Positions 25,326 through 34,369 of a stretch of 64,000 nucleotides of DNA are shown piece by piece. Source of the stretch: Paenibacillus sp. Soil766 (GTDB lineage: Bacteria; Bacillota; Bacilli; Paenibacillales; NBRC-103111); the NCBI RefSeq assembly GCF_001428105.1, contig NZ_LMSJ01000018.1:2501-66500 (forward strand), in the 5' to 3' direction. Positions within the stretch are counted from its first letter, which is position 1. Every line of letters begins with the position of its first letter. Below the pieces are notes generated by a model. That model saw only the letters and a list, made by a program, of their open reading frames with translations, was not told the DNA's origin and did no database searches. The position numbers and the translations under genes were made by a program.

Positions 25326-26573
25326 CTATCGGCGCATTCCTCTAACGCCACCGCCACCACCGCGTGATTGGGTAATTTGAGTGATTTTTTCTCCATTGAC
25401 CGTAACATTGCCGCCATTTAATTGAGCTGTACCATCTGCGTCAAAGGCGGAAACTGCCTTTACATTAATGGTTCCTCCATTAATATAGAGATCACCGTTT
25501 GAATCAAATGCATCCGTATCCCCGCTAGCCATGCTTACATCAATGGTACCGCCATTGACTTCAATCACCACATCAGAATTGATTTTGGGTGTAGCATTTA
25601 TACCATCATTATTTGCATACAAAGTAATCTGACCATCATTTATCTTAATAGCGTTGGCCTCGATGCCTTCTTCACTGCTCTCTATGTTAATGATGCCGCC
25701 ATCTATTTGAACAAAGCTGTTGCCACGGATGGCATCATCGGCAGCGTTAATCGTTAATGTGCCACCCTCAATATAGATATACCCTCGGGAAGTATCTTCA
25801 TCGTTTTCGCTATGCAGAGCATCCTTACCTGAATCTATGGTAATCGTTCCATCATTAATAAGAATGGCATCATTGGCCTCTATCGCATCTGCCGATGACT
25901 GAATGGTATACATGCCTCCAGTAATTTTGAGATCATCCTTTGAAGAAATACCGTTACCCGCTTTCGATACAATGTCTAAGGTTCCGGTTCCATTCAGGGT
26001 CATATCTGCTCTTGAGAAAATGACCGCATCCAAATTGGTATCTCCATCCGCCTTATAGCTTCCTGAAACGACCATACGGTTCTTACTCTCAGTCGATGTA
26101 ACGAATACTTTATCCGCTTCTTTCACATAAATGGCAGGTGAATCTTCATTCGTTATACTGACGCCGTCAAGGACGATTTGAACTTTTGCATCATCGGCAG
26201 CATCGACCACTATCGTCACGTTGTCTACCTCACCGCTCAAGACATAAACACCTTCTTTATTCAGTGTCACATCTTGATTACTTACCAGTTTCATTTGTGT
26301 GGCAGTTGCAAGATCAGCCGACTGTTTTAAATCCCGATCACTGAATAATTCAGCTGTATCTTGATCGGAAGCTTTCGCTGTTGATGCAGCTATCGATGCC
26401 GCTGTTGACGTAGCTGTTGGCGCCGCGCTAGACGACACGGTCGAAGTTGCTGTTTGTGTGGTTACTGCCCCAGCTCTACTATCGACTTGTGCGTTAGAGC
26501 ACCCCACAGCGGCTACGCTAAGCAATGCGGCCAAAGTAATAACGCTTAGACTTCTCATTTTTTTGTTTTTCAT
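25326..26573 (-). CDS. DUF4353 (Cthe_2159-type) carbohydrate-binding lipoprotein
   Basis: 415 residues. Signal peptide with lipobox AAVGC (Cys ~25), then a Ser/Thr/Ala-rich linker. From ~70 to 400 there is a right-handed beta-helix-like repeat with blocks such as DDLKITGGMYTIQSSADAIEA and NDGTITIDSGKDALHSEND. The pattern is that of Cthe_2159-like proteins, which bind acidic polysaccharides with calcium. The C-terminus ends in a Gly/Arg-rich tail (GGGGGVRGMRR). Surface-located. Expressed from its own promoter region (26574-26700). Confidence 0.85.
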   Translation of the reverse strand: MKNKKMRSLSVITLAALLSVAAVGCSNAQVDSRAGAVTTQTATSTVSSSAAPTATSTAASIAASTAKASDQDTAELFSDRDLKQSADLATATQMKLVSNQDVTLNKEGVYVLSGEVDNVTIVVDAADDAKVQIVLDGVSITNEDSPAIYVKEADKVFVTSTESKNRMVVSGSYKADGDTNLDAVIFSRADMTLNGTGTLDIVSKAGNGISSKDDLKITGGMYTIQSSADAIEANDAILINDGTITIDSGKDALHSENDEDTSRGYIYIEGGTLTINAADDAIRGNSFVQIDGGIINIESSEEGIEANAIKINDGQITLYANNDGINATPKINSDVVIEVNGGTIDVSMASGDTDAFDSNGDLYINGGTINVKAVSAFDADGTAQLNGGNVTVNGEKITQITQSRGGGGGVRGMRR

Positions 26574-26669
26574 GAATTAAACACTCCTCGTATATTAAGT
26601 TGTCATCATCTGTTATCATTCAAAAAGCATTTGACTTTTCATGACTTATTTAAATCATAATGCAGATAA

Positions 26670-26691
26670 CTTAAATCAAACTTAAATAACG
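26670..26691. promoter_or_regulatory. 11-bp direct repeat upstream of the DUF4353 gene
   Basis: CTTAAATCAAA followed at once by CTTAAATAACG on the plus strand, with a further TTTAAAT block at ~26649. Direct repeats spaced by one helical turn are typical of OmpR-type response-regulator sites. Which regulator is unknown. Confidence 0.35.
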
Positions 26692-26708
26692 AGCAGACAT
26701 GACAAAAA

Positions 26709-26740
26709 TCCCAACAGCACTGTTCACAGTGGTGTTGGGA
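26709..26740 (-). terminator. Intrinsic terminator of cysDN
   Basis: Stem TCCCAACAcCACTG / CAGTGcTGTTGGGA with a 4-nt loop, followed by T residues on the minus strand, ~25 nt after the cysN stop. Confidence 0.8.
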
Positions 26741-26765
26741 TACAATTTTTCAAAAACTATTTGCA

Positions 26766-28487
26766 TTAAAAATTAAGGAATTGCCCTACGCTGCTTTCAT
26801 TGATTAAATATTTGATAATCCGTTTCACTACATAATTTGCAGCTTCTTCGGTTGAAAGCTCGTTTGTATCGATGACAATCTCCGGGTTCCCAGGAATATG
26901 GTTTGTGCTCGTGCCGACATAAACTTCCGTATACTCTTTGCCAATAATGTCTCGCGCGGTTCCTGGGTCGTTGCTGTTCGAGGAATCACTCGATACCAAT
27001 GCAATAAGTCCGGCATCGTTCATCAATTTAGCAATCTCTGCTAATCGCTGCAACGATTCTCCTTGGCCATTCCCCAGTAACATGGTATGGTGACCTGTCG
27101 ATACTAGACGTTTTTCAACTTCCTTCGCAAGGACCGATTGATCTGCAGATGAACCAGTGAACCAAAGAGTCAATGGATTCTGACCTTTTTGCTGAGCGCG
27201 AACATCTCTGGTAATTTCCGTATCTAGCTTGACTGAATTGTCGGAGCTTTGAACGATTTGCTCAATGACTCCGCAAGCAGATGTCATATTAGTGACACGA
27301 TCGATCAGAATAAATCCGCCAATACTTTTATTTTGTTCAAAAGAATCAATAACGATATTGTCAGATAACGTAAACTCACATGTTGCCAATTCATTTTTGA
27401 CAATATGGTCGGTTGGCACCGTTTTGCCTGTATTAATTTCAATTTTATGCTTAATGGCCGTTACGGTACCTGGTAGGATTTTCGTCCCTACTTTGACCAG
27501 ATAATTCTTACCTGGCGTCAGCACAGAATCATCCATCCAAAGAATCGTAGCACTGAAACTATCCGCCTCTTGAAGCTGACTATCCTTCGTGAATACACAG
27601 CCCCGCGAAACGTCGACTTCTCGATCCAATTGAATCGTTACTGGCTGTCCAGCATAGGCATAATCGCGATCTTGGTCTCCCACGAGAAGACGTTTAACTT
27701 TTGCTTTCTCATGACTAGGCAACGTGATCAGTTCATCGCCAACCGCGATACGCCCACCCTCGATCTGGCCTTGGAAGCCGCGGAACGTATGATCCGGACG
27801 GCACACACGCTGAATCGGCATCATGAATTGCTTAGCATTGTCGTTCTGATGAACGTCCACATTTTCCAAATACGGCAGCAAGGCAAGGCCTTCGTACCAT
27901 GGGGTATTTGGCGATTTCTTCGTAATGTTATCCCCTTCTGTCGCAGAAACAGGGATCACCTGAATGCTTTCGAAATGAAACCCAGAGGTCAATTCCAAAA
28001 ATTCTTGCTTGATCGCATCAAAAACCTTCGGATCAAACCCGACTAAATCCATTTTATTCACAGCTAAAACAAGATGTTTAATACCCATAAGTGCGCAAAT
28101 CCGAGTGTGGCGCTTGGTTTGGGTAATAACCCCTTTCTTAGCATCCGTAAGAATGATAGCAAGATCCGCAAACGATGCGCCTACAGCCATGTTGCGGGTA
28201 TATTCTTCGTGTCCCGGTGTGTCCGCTACGATGAACGAACGGTGGTCCGTCGTAAAATAACGATAAGCCACGTCAATCGTAATCCCTTGCTCACGCTCTG
28301 CAAGCAGCCCATCAAGCAGCAAGGAATAATCAATTTTGCCGCCGCGGCTGCCAAGTCTGCTGTCCAGTTCTAACGCTCTCTCCTGGTCGGCGAATAAAAG
28401 CTTGGCCTCATAAAGCATATGTCCAATTAAGGTGGATTTTCCGTCGTCTACACTTCCGCAAGTAATAAATTTAAGCAGACTTTTCAT
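26766..28487 (-). CDS. cysN: Sulfate adenylyltransferase subunit 1 with degenerate APS-kinase-like C-terminus
   Basis: Start set at ATG 28485-28487 (MKSLLKFITCGS); the frame upstream is inside cysD. About 573 residues. Residues 1-420 are an EF-Tu-like GTPase: GSVDDGKST, DTPGHEEYT, NKMD, then two beta-barrels. It drives ATP sulfurylase (CysD) by GTP hydrolysis. Residues ~430-570 align by eye with APS kinase (EVEKRLVSTGHHTMLL, IAKLMNDAGLIALVSS, NPEIVIDTNELS). The P-loop position reads TGSSADQSV and the DGD motif reads GNG, so phosphotransfer is very unlikely. A separate APS kinase or direct APS reduction would be needed. Confidence 0.92.
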   Translation of the reverse strand: MKSLLKFITCGSVDDGKSTLIGHMLYEAKLLFADQERALELDSRLGSRGGKIDYSLLLDGLLAEREQGITIDVAYRYFTTDHRSFIVADTPGHEEYTRNMAVGASFADLAIILTDAKKGVITQTKRHTRICALMGIKHLVLAVNKMDLVGFDPKVFDAIKQEFLELTSGFHFESIQVIPVSATEGDNITKKSPNTPWYEGLALLPYLENVDVHQNDNAKQFMMPIQRVCRPDHTFRGFQGQIEGGRIAVGDELITLPSHEKAKVKRLLVGDQDRDYAYAGQPVTIQLDREVDVSRGCVFTKDSQLQEADSFSATILWMDDSVLTPGKNYLVKVGTKILPGTVTAIKHKIEINTGKTVPTDHIVKNELATCEFTLSDNIVIDSFEQNKSIGGFILIDRVTNMTSACGVIEQIVQSSDNSVKLDTEITRDVRAQQKGQNPLTLWFTGSSADQSVLAKEVEKRLVSTGHHTMLLGNGQGESLQRLAEIAKLMNDAGLIALVSSDSSNSNDPGTARDIIGKEYTEVYVGTSTNHIPGNPEIVIDTNELSTEEAANYVVKRIIKYLINESSVGQFLNF

Positions 28488-28488
28488 C

Positions 28489-29412
28489 TTAGAAATAACC
28501 CTCCCGTTTACGTCTTTCCATACTTCCTGCCGCCTCTTGGTCAATTACCCGCGTTGTCCGTTCGGATGAAACCGCACCAAGCGTTTCTTCAATAATCGCA
28601 TCTATCGTATTCGCATCCGACTCAGCTCCGCCAGTAAGCGGATAGCAGCCTAATGTGCGGAAACGCATCTTCTTCATTTCAATTTTCTCATGAGGCTCGA
28701 GCTTCATGCGCTCATCGTCCACCATGATGAGATGCCCGTCGCGTTCGAGTACAGGTCTTTCTTTTGCAAAATAAAGAGGCACAATATCAATGTTCTCTCT
28801 GCGAATATATTGCCAGATGTCTTTTTCCGTCCAGTTGGATATTGGGAATACGCGGGTGCTTTCACCCTTATTGATTCTTGTATTAAAAAGCTTCCACATC
28901 TCTGGTCGTTGGTTTTTCGGATCCCAGGCATGGTTTTTATTACGGAAAGAGAAAATCCGCTCCTTCGCACGCGACTTCTCCTCGTCACGTCTTCCGCCGC
29001 CGAACGCAGCAGTAAATCCGTATTTGTCCAATCCTTCTTTCAAGGCTTGGGTTTTCATAATATCCGTATACGCGGAACCATGATCGAATGGGTTGATCCC
29101 TTGATCAATCCCCTCCTGATTGGAGTGAACAATCATCTTAATCCCGAATTCTTTGGCTTTACGATCGCGGAATTCAATCATTTCTTTAAACTTCCACGTT
29201 GTATCAATATGCATGAAAGGAAACGGCGGCTTCTCCGGATAGAAAGCTTTCAGCGCCAAATGCAGCATCACGGAACTATCTTTCCCGATCGAATACAGCA
29301 TTACGGGATTTTCACATTCCGCCGCTACTTCTCGAATAATATAAATCGCTTCAGCCTCGAGTTGATCTAGATGCGTCATTTCATCTATAGAATCAAGCAT
29401 CAATTTTTCCAT
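28489..29412 (-). CDS. cysD: Sulfate adenylyltransferase subunit 2
   Basis: 307 residues. PP-loop-type motif [19 protein letters not shown], then [21 protein letters not shown] and [19 protein letters not shown], all diagnostic of CysD. With CysN it makes adenosine 5'-phosphosulfate from sulfate and ATP, the first step of assimilation. The cysD stop lies immediately before the cysN start, so the pair is coupled. ATG start behind AAGGAGGCACC. A ~340-nt region upstream holds the promoter and the slipin terminator. Confidence 0.95.
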   Translation of the reverse strand: MEKLMLDSIDEMTHLDQLEAEAIYIIREVAAECENPVMLYSIGKDSSVMLHLALKAFYPEKPPFPFMHIDTTWKFKEMIEFRDRKAKEFGIKMIVHSNQEGIDQGINPFDHGSAYTDIMKTQALKEGLDKYGFTAAFGGGRRDEEKSRAKERIFSFRNKNHAWDPKNQRPEMWKLFNTRINKGESTRVFPISNWTEKDIWQYIRRENIDIVPLYFAKERPVLERDGHLIMVDDERMKLEPHEKIEMKKMRFRTLGCYPLTGGAESDANTIDAIIEETLGAVSSERTTRVIDQEAAGSMERRKREGYF

Positions 29413-29644
29413 GGAAAGGTGCCTCCTTTTAATTCTTACTAAATCTATCGCCTTTCTTTATATCCTAACAGATAATGGCTTTCGTGCAAAGTGGAAGAAA
29501 GTAAAAAACTTATGAAATCTAAGTTTTCGGTCGAATATTGTCGTGTTTTTGCATGCGAGCATGAAGCATTTATTTATATATGCATATAGTGGGCTTATCG
29601 TTACTGAAGCATACGGCGCTTCTTGTCGCGAAATCCAAATAAAA

Positions 29645-29667
29645 AAGCACCCGGTCATCAGGTGCTT
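29645..29667 (-). terminator. Intrinsic terminator downstream of the slipin gene
   Basis: AAGCACC/GGTGCTT stem with a 9-nt loop and six T residues on the minus strand. It lies ~90 nt after the slipin stop and ~230 nt before the cysD start. The rest of 29413-29757 shows no further feature I can support. Confidence 0.7.
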
Positions 29668-29757
29668 CTAACTATATAAGAAACTTACTTCCAAAACAAT
29701 CTCAAGCTGTGGACTCGGATTTACAAAAATTAAGCAGTAACACTTTCGCCTTCTAAA

Positions 29758-30873
29758 TCACTTGCTTGCTGCCTTCTTCTCACCCATGAGCGCACCCAAT
29801 CGCTCCAACAGATCCCCGCCGCCAGTTAAAGAAATCGATCCGACTTTTTCGCAAATTTTCTCGAGGAATTCCAGCTCCTTCAGACGGAACAACGTCTGAT
29901 TCTCATCCATCAGCTTCGCGGTGTTCAGCAAACTTCGGGTTGATGCAGTTTCTTCCCGACGAGTGATTAGATTCGCCTGGGCCTTCTTCTCTGCCAGCAA
30001 GACAGTGTTTAAGATATCCTTCATCTCTCCCGGTAAAATGACATCCTTCACCCCTGCATTCAGAAACTGTACGCCGTACTCTTCGCCCCTCTCGCGTAAA
30101 CGGGACAATACGAACGAAGCTACGTCCTCTTTCTTCTTCAGGAGATCGTCTAATTTAAGATGCCCGACATATTCACGCAGGATGAGCTGAAGCTGGATGT
30201 GGATTTGCTCGTCAAACGATTTCATTTCCAAAGCACGCAATGGCTTCACGATCTTGTATTGGCAGACGAAGTTCAAGCGCAGCGTAACCTTGTCTTCTGT
30301 CATGATTTCTTGGCCGATAAGATCCATTTGTTGTTGCCTTAAATCAATCGTTTTTACCACAATCGAGACAGGACCTCTCCAAAAGTAGTACTTCCCAGGA
30401 GAAAGCTCTCTCTGCAAAACGTGATCATAAAACAAAAATCCAGACTCGTAACTCGCGATTTCGAAACACTGTACATAGGTCATAAGCTTCGATAGAATCG
30501 AACGATTTACCTCAACAGGTAACTCCGGTTTTCTAATATCCGTATGCAAAAAGGTATGCTTTTTCAGGACATTCCAGTAAGCGTAGACACCAGGCTTAAG
30601 CAGTTGTACGAAATGACCATCCTCATCATGCAGCGCATATTCGTGGTCTTGCACACGAACGATATCAAGCTCCTCCGCGAGGTTATCATCTTGAAGGAAC
30701 AACTGCAAATCTTTGCCCGCTACAACGAACGGGTCCGCGATATTCAACACGACAACCGTGGATTGTGACCACATTACAAAGTGATAGGTCCCCGGCATGA
30801 TCTTTTTCACATAACTTCCTTTATGAAAGAGTAGACCGCGTTGGTCAGCTTGAATCGTTATTTTTTTCAACAT
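29758..30873 (-). CDS. SPFH/Band 7 (slipin-like) protein
   Basis: 371 residues with no clear N-terminal transmembrane helix. A beta-rich N-terminal ~150 residues (two similar blocks, GLLFHKGSYVKKIMPGTYHF and GFLFYDHVLQRELSPGKYYFW) is followed by a Band 7 domain (~165-290: LIGQEIMTEDKVTLRLNFVCQYKI, then EYVGHLKLDDLL). A helical tail rich in Ala, Lys and Glu ends it. The duplicated block is typical of the cytoplasmic slipin subgroup, which forms oligomers near membranes. Function in bacteria is not settled. Start: ATG behind AAGGGGG. Its neighbours are unrelated sulfate genes downstream. Confidence 0.85.
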   Translation of the reverse strand: MLKKITIQADQRGLLFHKGSYVKKIMPGTYHFVMWSQSTVVVLNIADPFVVAGKDLQLFLQDDNLAEELDIVRVQDHEYALHDEDGHFVQLLKPGVYAYWNVLKKHTFLHTDIRKPELPVEVNRSILSKLMTYVQCFEIASYESGFLFYDHVLQRELSPGKYYFWRGPVSIVVKTIDLRQQQMDLIGQEIMTEDKVTLRLNFVCQYKIVKPLRALEMKSFDEQIHIQLQLILREYVGHLKLDDLLKKKEDVASFVLSRLRERGEEYGVQFLNAGVKDVILPGEMKDILNTVLLAEKKAQANLITRREETASTRSLLNTAKLMDENQTLFRLKELEFLEKICEKVGSISLTGGGDLLERLGALMGEKKAASK

Positions 30874-31409
30874 ATGGATTACCCCCTTAATAGTTCGACC
30901 ATTGGATGAAGAATCCCACTGCGGTTCAGGCGGAATCTCGTTTCAGATAAGCGATCTACCCGCGATGTTAAAGGACATTTGATTTAGGAGGTTGACCCTA
31001 CTTCAGTCATCCTTCCTTCCCCTATCATCCTAAAAAATCTACCGGATCTCGCACTATCTGTATCCACGGATTGCAAAGCCTTACCTGCAGTGCGCTTATA
31101 CTAGCCGCTAGGGATTCTATCCTTTGTTCTTTGTTCATCATTTTCGCTCGATTGGAAGTCGAGTAGTCAACCAGAATCGCTCAATATGCGATTGGGGATT
31201 CGAACCCCAAATGGTGGATTCTTATCGATCCGATCGTACAGGATACCGTCACATATCATGCACGGCACTGCGGGATAACCGATATCCACGCCTCGTTACG
31301 ACCGTCCGAACAAGAACCAAGTGTCTTACAAGTTCTATATTCGCTTATTTCAATGAGAACGAACATGGCGGAAGTATTACGAGTTGGTTTTTTTATAAAA
31401 AGAAATAAG

Positions 31410-31449
31410 CCCAAGCATCGGTTAGGAAGAACCAGTGCTTGAGCTTTTA
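31410..31449. terminator. Hairpin of terminator type in the gene-poor stretch
   Basis: AAGC-CCAAGCA arm pairs with TGCTTGaGCTT around a GGTT/AACC inner stem; T residues follow on the plus strand. There is no gene directly before it on either strand, so it may belong to a lost gene. Confidence 0.45.
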
Positions 31450-31497
31450 TCTATAATCAACGTAAATCTATACTGTACTAGTCGTCCGGATTCTTTT

Positions 31498-31575
31498 TTA
31501 TAACAAAGTCTGGCCTTCTGCATTCTTATACACAATATATGTTTTGTTTGCCTTAGCATCAATCTTAGCGCGCAA
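31498..31575 (-). pseudogene. Possible gene remnant (C-terminal 25 codons)
   Basis: From a TTG at 31573-31575 to TAA 31498-31500 the minus strand reads LRAKIDAKANKTYIVYKNAE then GQTLL, a protein-like composition unlike random frames here. The same frame is open back to about 31623 without a standard start. It may be the end of a deleted gene. I do not recognise the family. Confidence 0.25.
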
Positions 31576-31904
31576 TACATGGAAAATGAGAAAAACTTCT
31601 ATCGAAGTCCTTCGAGGATGAGCGACCGCGTTTCAAAGGTGGTTTTTATCGCCAATAAGAATTTGTTCTTCCGAGCCTCGGAAACTTATCCATTCTTATG
31701 TGGTAAAAAAACTCGATTTGACTGGAAATTATGTAGTTAATATCCCTCTTTTTTGCACATTTGGGCTAACTGTATAAAATTAACTGAGGTTTTTCCATCT
31801 ATTCATCATTTTCTCATAAAACCCCAAAATAAAACTGTATAAAATCCATCTATTTGCCTCCAGCGCACCGTGGAAACTTATAAATTCTGGCGTAGTCAAA
31901 AAAA

Positions 31905-31935
31905 CCGCAGAAAAGGAACCCTCCTTTCTCTGCGG
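31905..31935 (-). terminator. Intrinsic terminator of the OmpR-type two-component operon
   Basis: CCGCAGAgAAAGGA-type arm pairs with TCCTTTTCTGCGG around a short loop, followed by seven T residues on the minus strand, 15 nt after the kinase stop. Confidence 0.85.
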
Positions 31936-31949
31936 CCTTTCTATAAATT

Positions 31950-33428
31950 CTATCCAACAACAGCTAATTTTACCACCGGCTGCACATACGGACGGCTCTC
32001 ATAAAGTGGAATTCTGACCTCAAAGGTGCTTCCGATCCCTAGATCGCTTCGCACGCGTATGCTTCCACTATGAAGCTCGACGAGCTCTCGCACAATGGCC
32101 AGCCCCAGACCGGATGAGCCTTTATGCTTCACAGGTCTTCCTCTCTCCACTTTGAAGAAGCGCTCCCAGATGAGCCCTTGATCCTCCGGTGATATCCCGA
32201 TTCCCGTATCGGTTACCGTGATGAGAACACACCCTTCCGATGGAATCGCCATCGCCTTCAATTCGATCGTTCCGTTCTCGGTGAACTTAACGGCATTTTT
32301 GATCAAATTGTTTAAAATTTGTTCCAAACGATCCGGATCGGCGTGAGCCTGTGGCGAATTATCATCCTCATGGCAGAGAATGAACGTTCCGCGGAGTTCC
32401 GCTTCCGGTTGGAATTTAAAGGCCAGCTTGGACAGCATCGCCTGAACATCGACCGCCAACCACACAAGATCGATTTCCTTATTTTCCAGTTTCATTAAAT
32501 CAGTAATATCATCGACCAGCCGGTTCATATGGAGGGTTTCGTTATACATGATCTCGTAATATTTTTCCCGGGCTATATCTTCAATCAAACCATCCTGAAG
32601 CGCCTCCAGAAAACCCTGCATCGCCGTAAGCGGCGTTCGCAGCTCATGGGAAACATTCGCCAAAAAATCATGCCGCATCTGATTCAGCTGCCTCTTCTCC
32701 AGATCAACGCGCGCAAGCTGCTCCACCATGTGATTAATCGTCGTCGCCAGCTCGCCAATCTCGTCTTTGGAATCGATTTGAATTCGCTCACTGTAATCAC
32801 CGATGGCAATCTTGGCTGCCGCCTTGTCGATCTGTTGGATAGGCCTAGTAATGGACCAGGAGAAATAAGAGGAAACGCCAAATGAAAAGAATATACCGAG
32901 CAAGGTAACCCAAAGGATGGTTTCTCGGAGCTGAGCGATCGTCTCATTCATCCCTTTAAGAGGCGAATGCAGGACAATTCCACCGTATATGTCGTTGTCT
33001 TTCCCCCATGGGACGGCAACCGAAAGCATACCTTCCTTAAAACCTTCGGATTGATTCCATACGGCGGGTTCACCATTCAGGACTCCGTTTATCACTTCCG
33101 TGCTGACGACTTTACCTACGTTCACCTCATCCTTTGAAGAGGTAGAAACAACGTTTCCGTTCAAGTCAAATATCCAAATACGCGAATCAAAGGCTTCATC
33201 GAAAAAGCGCAGCTGCTCCTTAAATCTGTCACTCGGATTCGTTTGATCTTGAATGGCCAGATTCACCTGTTTGGCTTGCCGGATCATCTCATTACTTTTG
33301 GAATTGACGATATAATCCTTGGCAAACAACGAAATAACGAGCCCCACCGCACATAGCCCGAGGAGCACCGTAACCATGGAGCTGGTCAGCATTTTGCGAA
33401 GAATGCTCTTATTTGGATTTAGGTACAT
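31950..33428 (-). CDS. Sensor histidine kinase (HAMP, HisKA, HATPase)
   Basis: 492 residues. Membrane helices at ~15-35 and ~165-187 enclose an extracellular CACHE-like sensor (~40-160, with AFDSRIWIFDLNGNVVSTS). A HAMP domain follows, then HisKA with the phospho-acceptor His in ANVSHELRTPLTAMQGF. The HATPase_c domain has N-box NLIKNAVKFTENG and G1/G2 boxes DTGIGI and GSSGLGLAIV. The signal is unknown. Its start overlaps the end of the response regulator by 10 nt, so the two are coupled. Confidence 0.92.
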   Translation of the reverse strand: MYLNPNKSILRKMLTSSMVTVLLGLCAVGLVISLFAKDYIVNSKSNEMIRQAKQVNLAIQDQTNPSDRFKEQLRFFDEAFDSRIWIFDLNGNVVSTSSKDEVNVGKVVSTEVINGVLNGEPAVWNQSEGFKEGMLSVAVPWGKDNDIYGGIVLHSPLKGMNETIAQLRETILWVTLLGIFFSFGVSSYFSWSITRPIQQIDKAAAKIAIGDYSERIQIDSKDEIGELATTINHMVEQLARVDLEKRQLNQMRHDFLANVSHELRTPLTAMQGFLEALQDGLIEDIAREKYYEIMYNETLHMNRLVDDITDLMKLENKEIDLVWLAVDVQAMLSKLAFKFQPEAELRGTFILCHEDDNSPQAHADPDRLEQILNNLIKNAVKFTENGTIELKAMAIPSEGCVLITVTDTGIGISPEDQGLIWERFFKVERGRPVKHKGSSGLGLAIVRELVELHSGSIRVRSDLGIGSTFEVRIPLYESRPYVQPVVKLAVVG

Positions 33429-34123
33429 GCCGCTACCTCAAATTTATAGCCCACTCCCCAAACTGTATGAATGCAAACATGATGACACGGGCTTAATCTT
33501 TCACGAAGTTTTTTAATATGAACGTCAACCGTTCTCATATCACCTAAAAAATCATATCCCCACACCTGCTCCAGCAGCTGTTCTCTCGTAAACACGTCGC
33601 CCGGAGATTTCGCAAAAAATGCGAGCAGTTCAAACTCCTTAGGGCGCATATCAATCTTAGTACTCCCCGCGAGCACCTCTCGGCGGGTCACATGGATGAC
33701 CAAATTATCAAACTCATATTGGACGGGTGCGTCCACCTCAATACTCGGCTGTCCCTTCTGCATTCTGCGTAAAATCGCTTTAATCCGCGACACCAGCTCC
33801 CTCGGACTGAAGGGCTTGGTCATATAATCGTCGGCACCAAGCTCAAGGCCCAGCACCCGATCAAACTCATCGTTCTTCGCCGTCAGCATAATGACCGGCA
33901 CATCATCATAACGCTTGGTAATCTCCCGGCACGTTTCATACCCGTCGAGCCCGGGCATCATCACATCTAGTATCACGATATCAGGCTTAACTTCTGCTAA
34001 CATGGTCAGGGCCGAGACGCCGTCAGGGGCTTCGATTAATTCGATGAGCTGCTGACGGAAATAAAGCCGGATGATTTCTCTCACATTCGGATCATCATCT
34101 GCAATCAACACTTTCCAAGTCAC
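33419..34123 (-). CDS. OmpR/PhoB-family response regulator
   Basis: Start set at GTG 34121-34123, where the receiver begins (MTWKVLIADDDPNVREI); the open frame upstream adds 62 residues of unrelated sequence. About 234 residues. Receiver: acidic triplet DDD, phospho-acceptor Asp in IVILDVMMPG (~53), Thr in MLTAKND, Lys in MTKPFSPREL. A winged-helix DNA-binding domain follows (IDMRPKEFELLAFFAKSPGDVFTREQLLEQVWGYDF). Partner of the following kinase. Confidence 0.93.
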   Translation of the reverse strand: MTWKVLIADDDPNVREIIRLYFRQQLIELIEAPDGVSALTMLAEVKPDIVILDVMMPGLDGYETCREITKRYDDVPVIMLTAKNDEFDRVLGLELGADDYMTKPFSPRELVSRIKAILRRMQKGQPSIEVDAPVQYEFDNLVIHVTRREVLAGSTKIDMRPKEFELLAFFAKSPGDVFTREQLLEQVWGYDFLGDMRTVDVHIKKLRERLSPCHHVCIHTVWGVGYKFEVAACT

Positions 34124-34330
34124 AAGCGGTTCACACCTTTCTATGATCATCCCATAGATTTCTACAATCTTTTCCATTTTAAGGGGGTATCCCCGATTGT
34201 ATTCTTTATATGACACAAAAGGAATCACATGACATCGCTTACAAAATGTTACAAAAATCTGCTGTAGAAGCGCTCCTAATGCTGTCAGATCCCGCCCCCC
34301 ACAAGGCATCTCCCGCTTATCCCATACAAA

Positions 34331-34356
34331 AAAGCCCCCTATGAAATAGAGGACTT
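34331..34356 (-). terminator. Intrinsic terminator of the exported tail-fibre-like gene
   Basis: A 12-bp stem (arms 34345-34356 and 34331-34342, G-U pairs in minus-strand RNA) with a 3-nt loop and six T residues, 14 nt after the stop at 34370. Confidence 0.7.
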
Positions 34357-34369
34357 TAAGTAATTATTT

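Larger units (their letters stand above)
30874..31904. other. Gene-poor stretch of about 1 kb
   Basis: No convincing coding frame. It contains a hairpin at 31410-31449, a perfect tRNA T-arm-like palindrome at 31192-31210 without the rest of a tRNA, a short coding-like remnant on the minus strand ending at 31498, and A/T-rich sequence near 31740-31900. Several short frames on the plus strand (31124-31408 for example) have no ribosome-binding site and look accidental. Possibly the scar of decayed genes. Confidence 0.5.

Noticed and set aside
28690..29370. 226-codon plus-strand frame opposite cysD
   Set aside because: Antisense shadow of cysD, which has all family motifs.
26766..29412. Functional link of cysDN to the dnd sulfur system
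   Set aside because: They are ~25 kb apart, in different composition regions, and the sulfur for phosphorothioation comes from cysteine by DndA. Only a general sulfur-supply link remains.
31192..31210. tRNA-like T-arm (TTGGGGTTCGAATCCCCAA on the minus strand) and a nearby 5-bp stem with 7-nt loop
   Set aside because: The anticodon-type stem is on the wrong side of the T-arm, and no D-arm or proper acceptor stem can be built around it. Not a tRNA gene as it stands.
31124..31408. Plus-strand frame of 94 codons
   Set aside because: No ribosome-binding site, unusual composition, and it spans the palindrome. Looks accidental.
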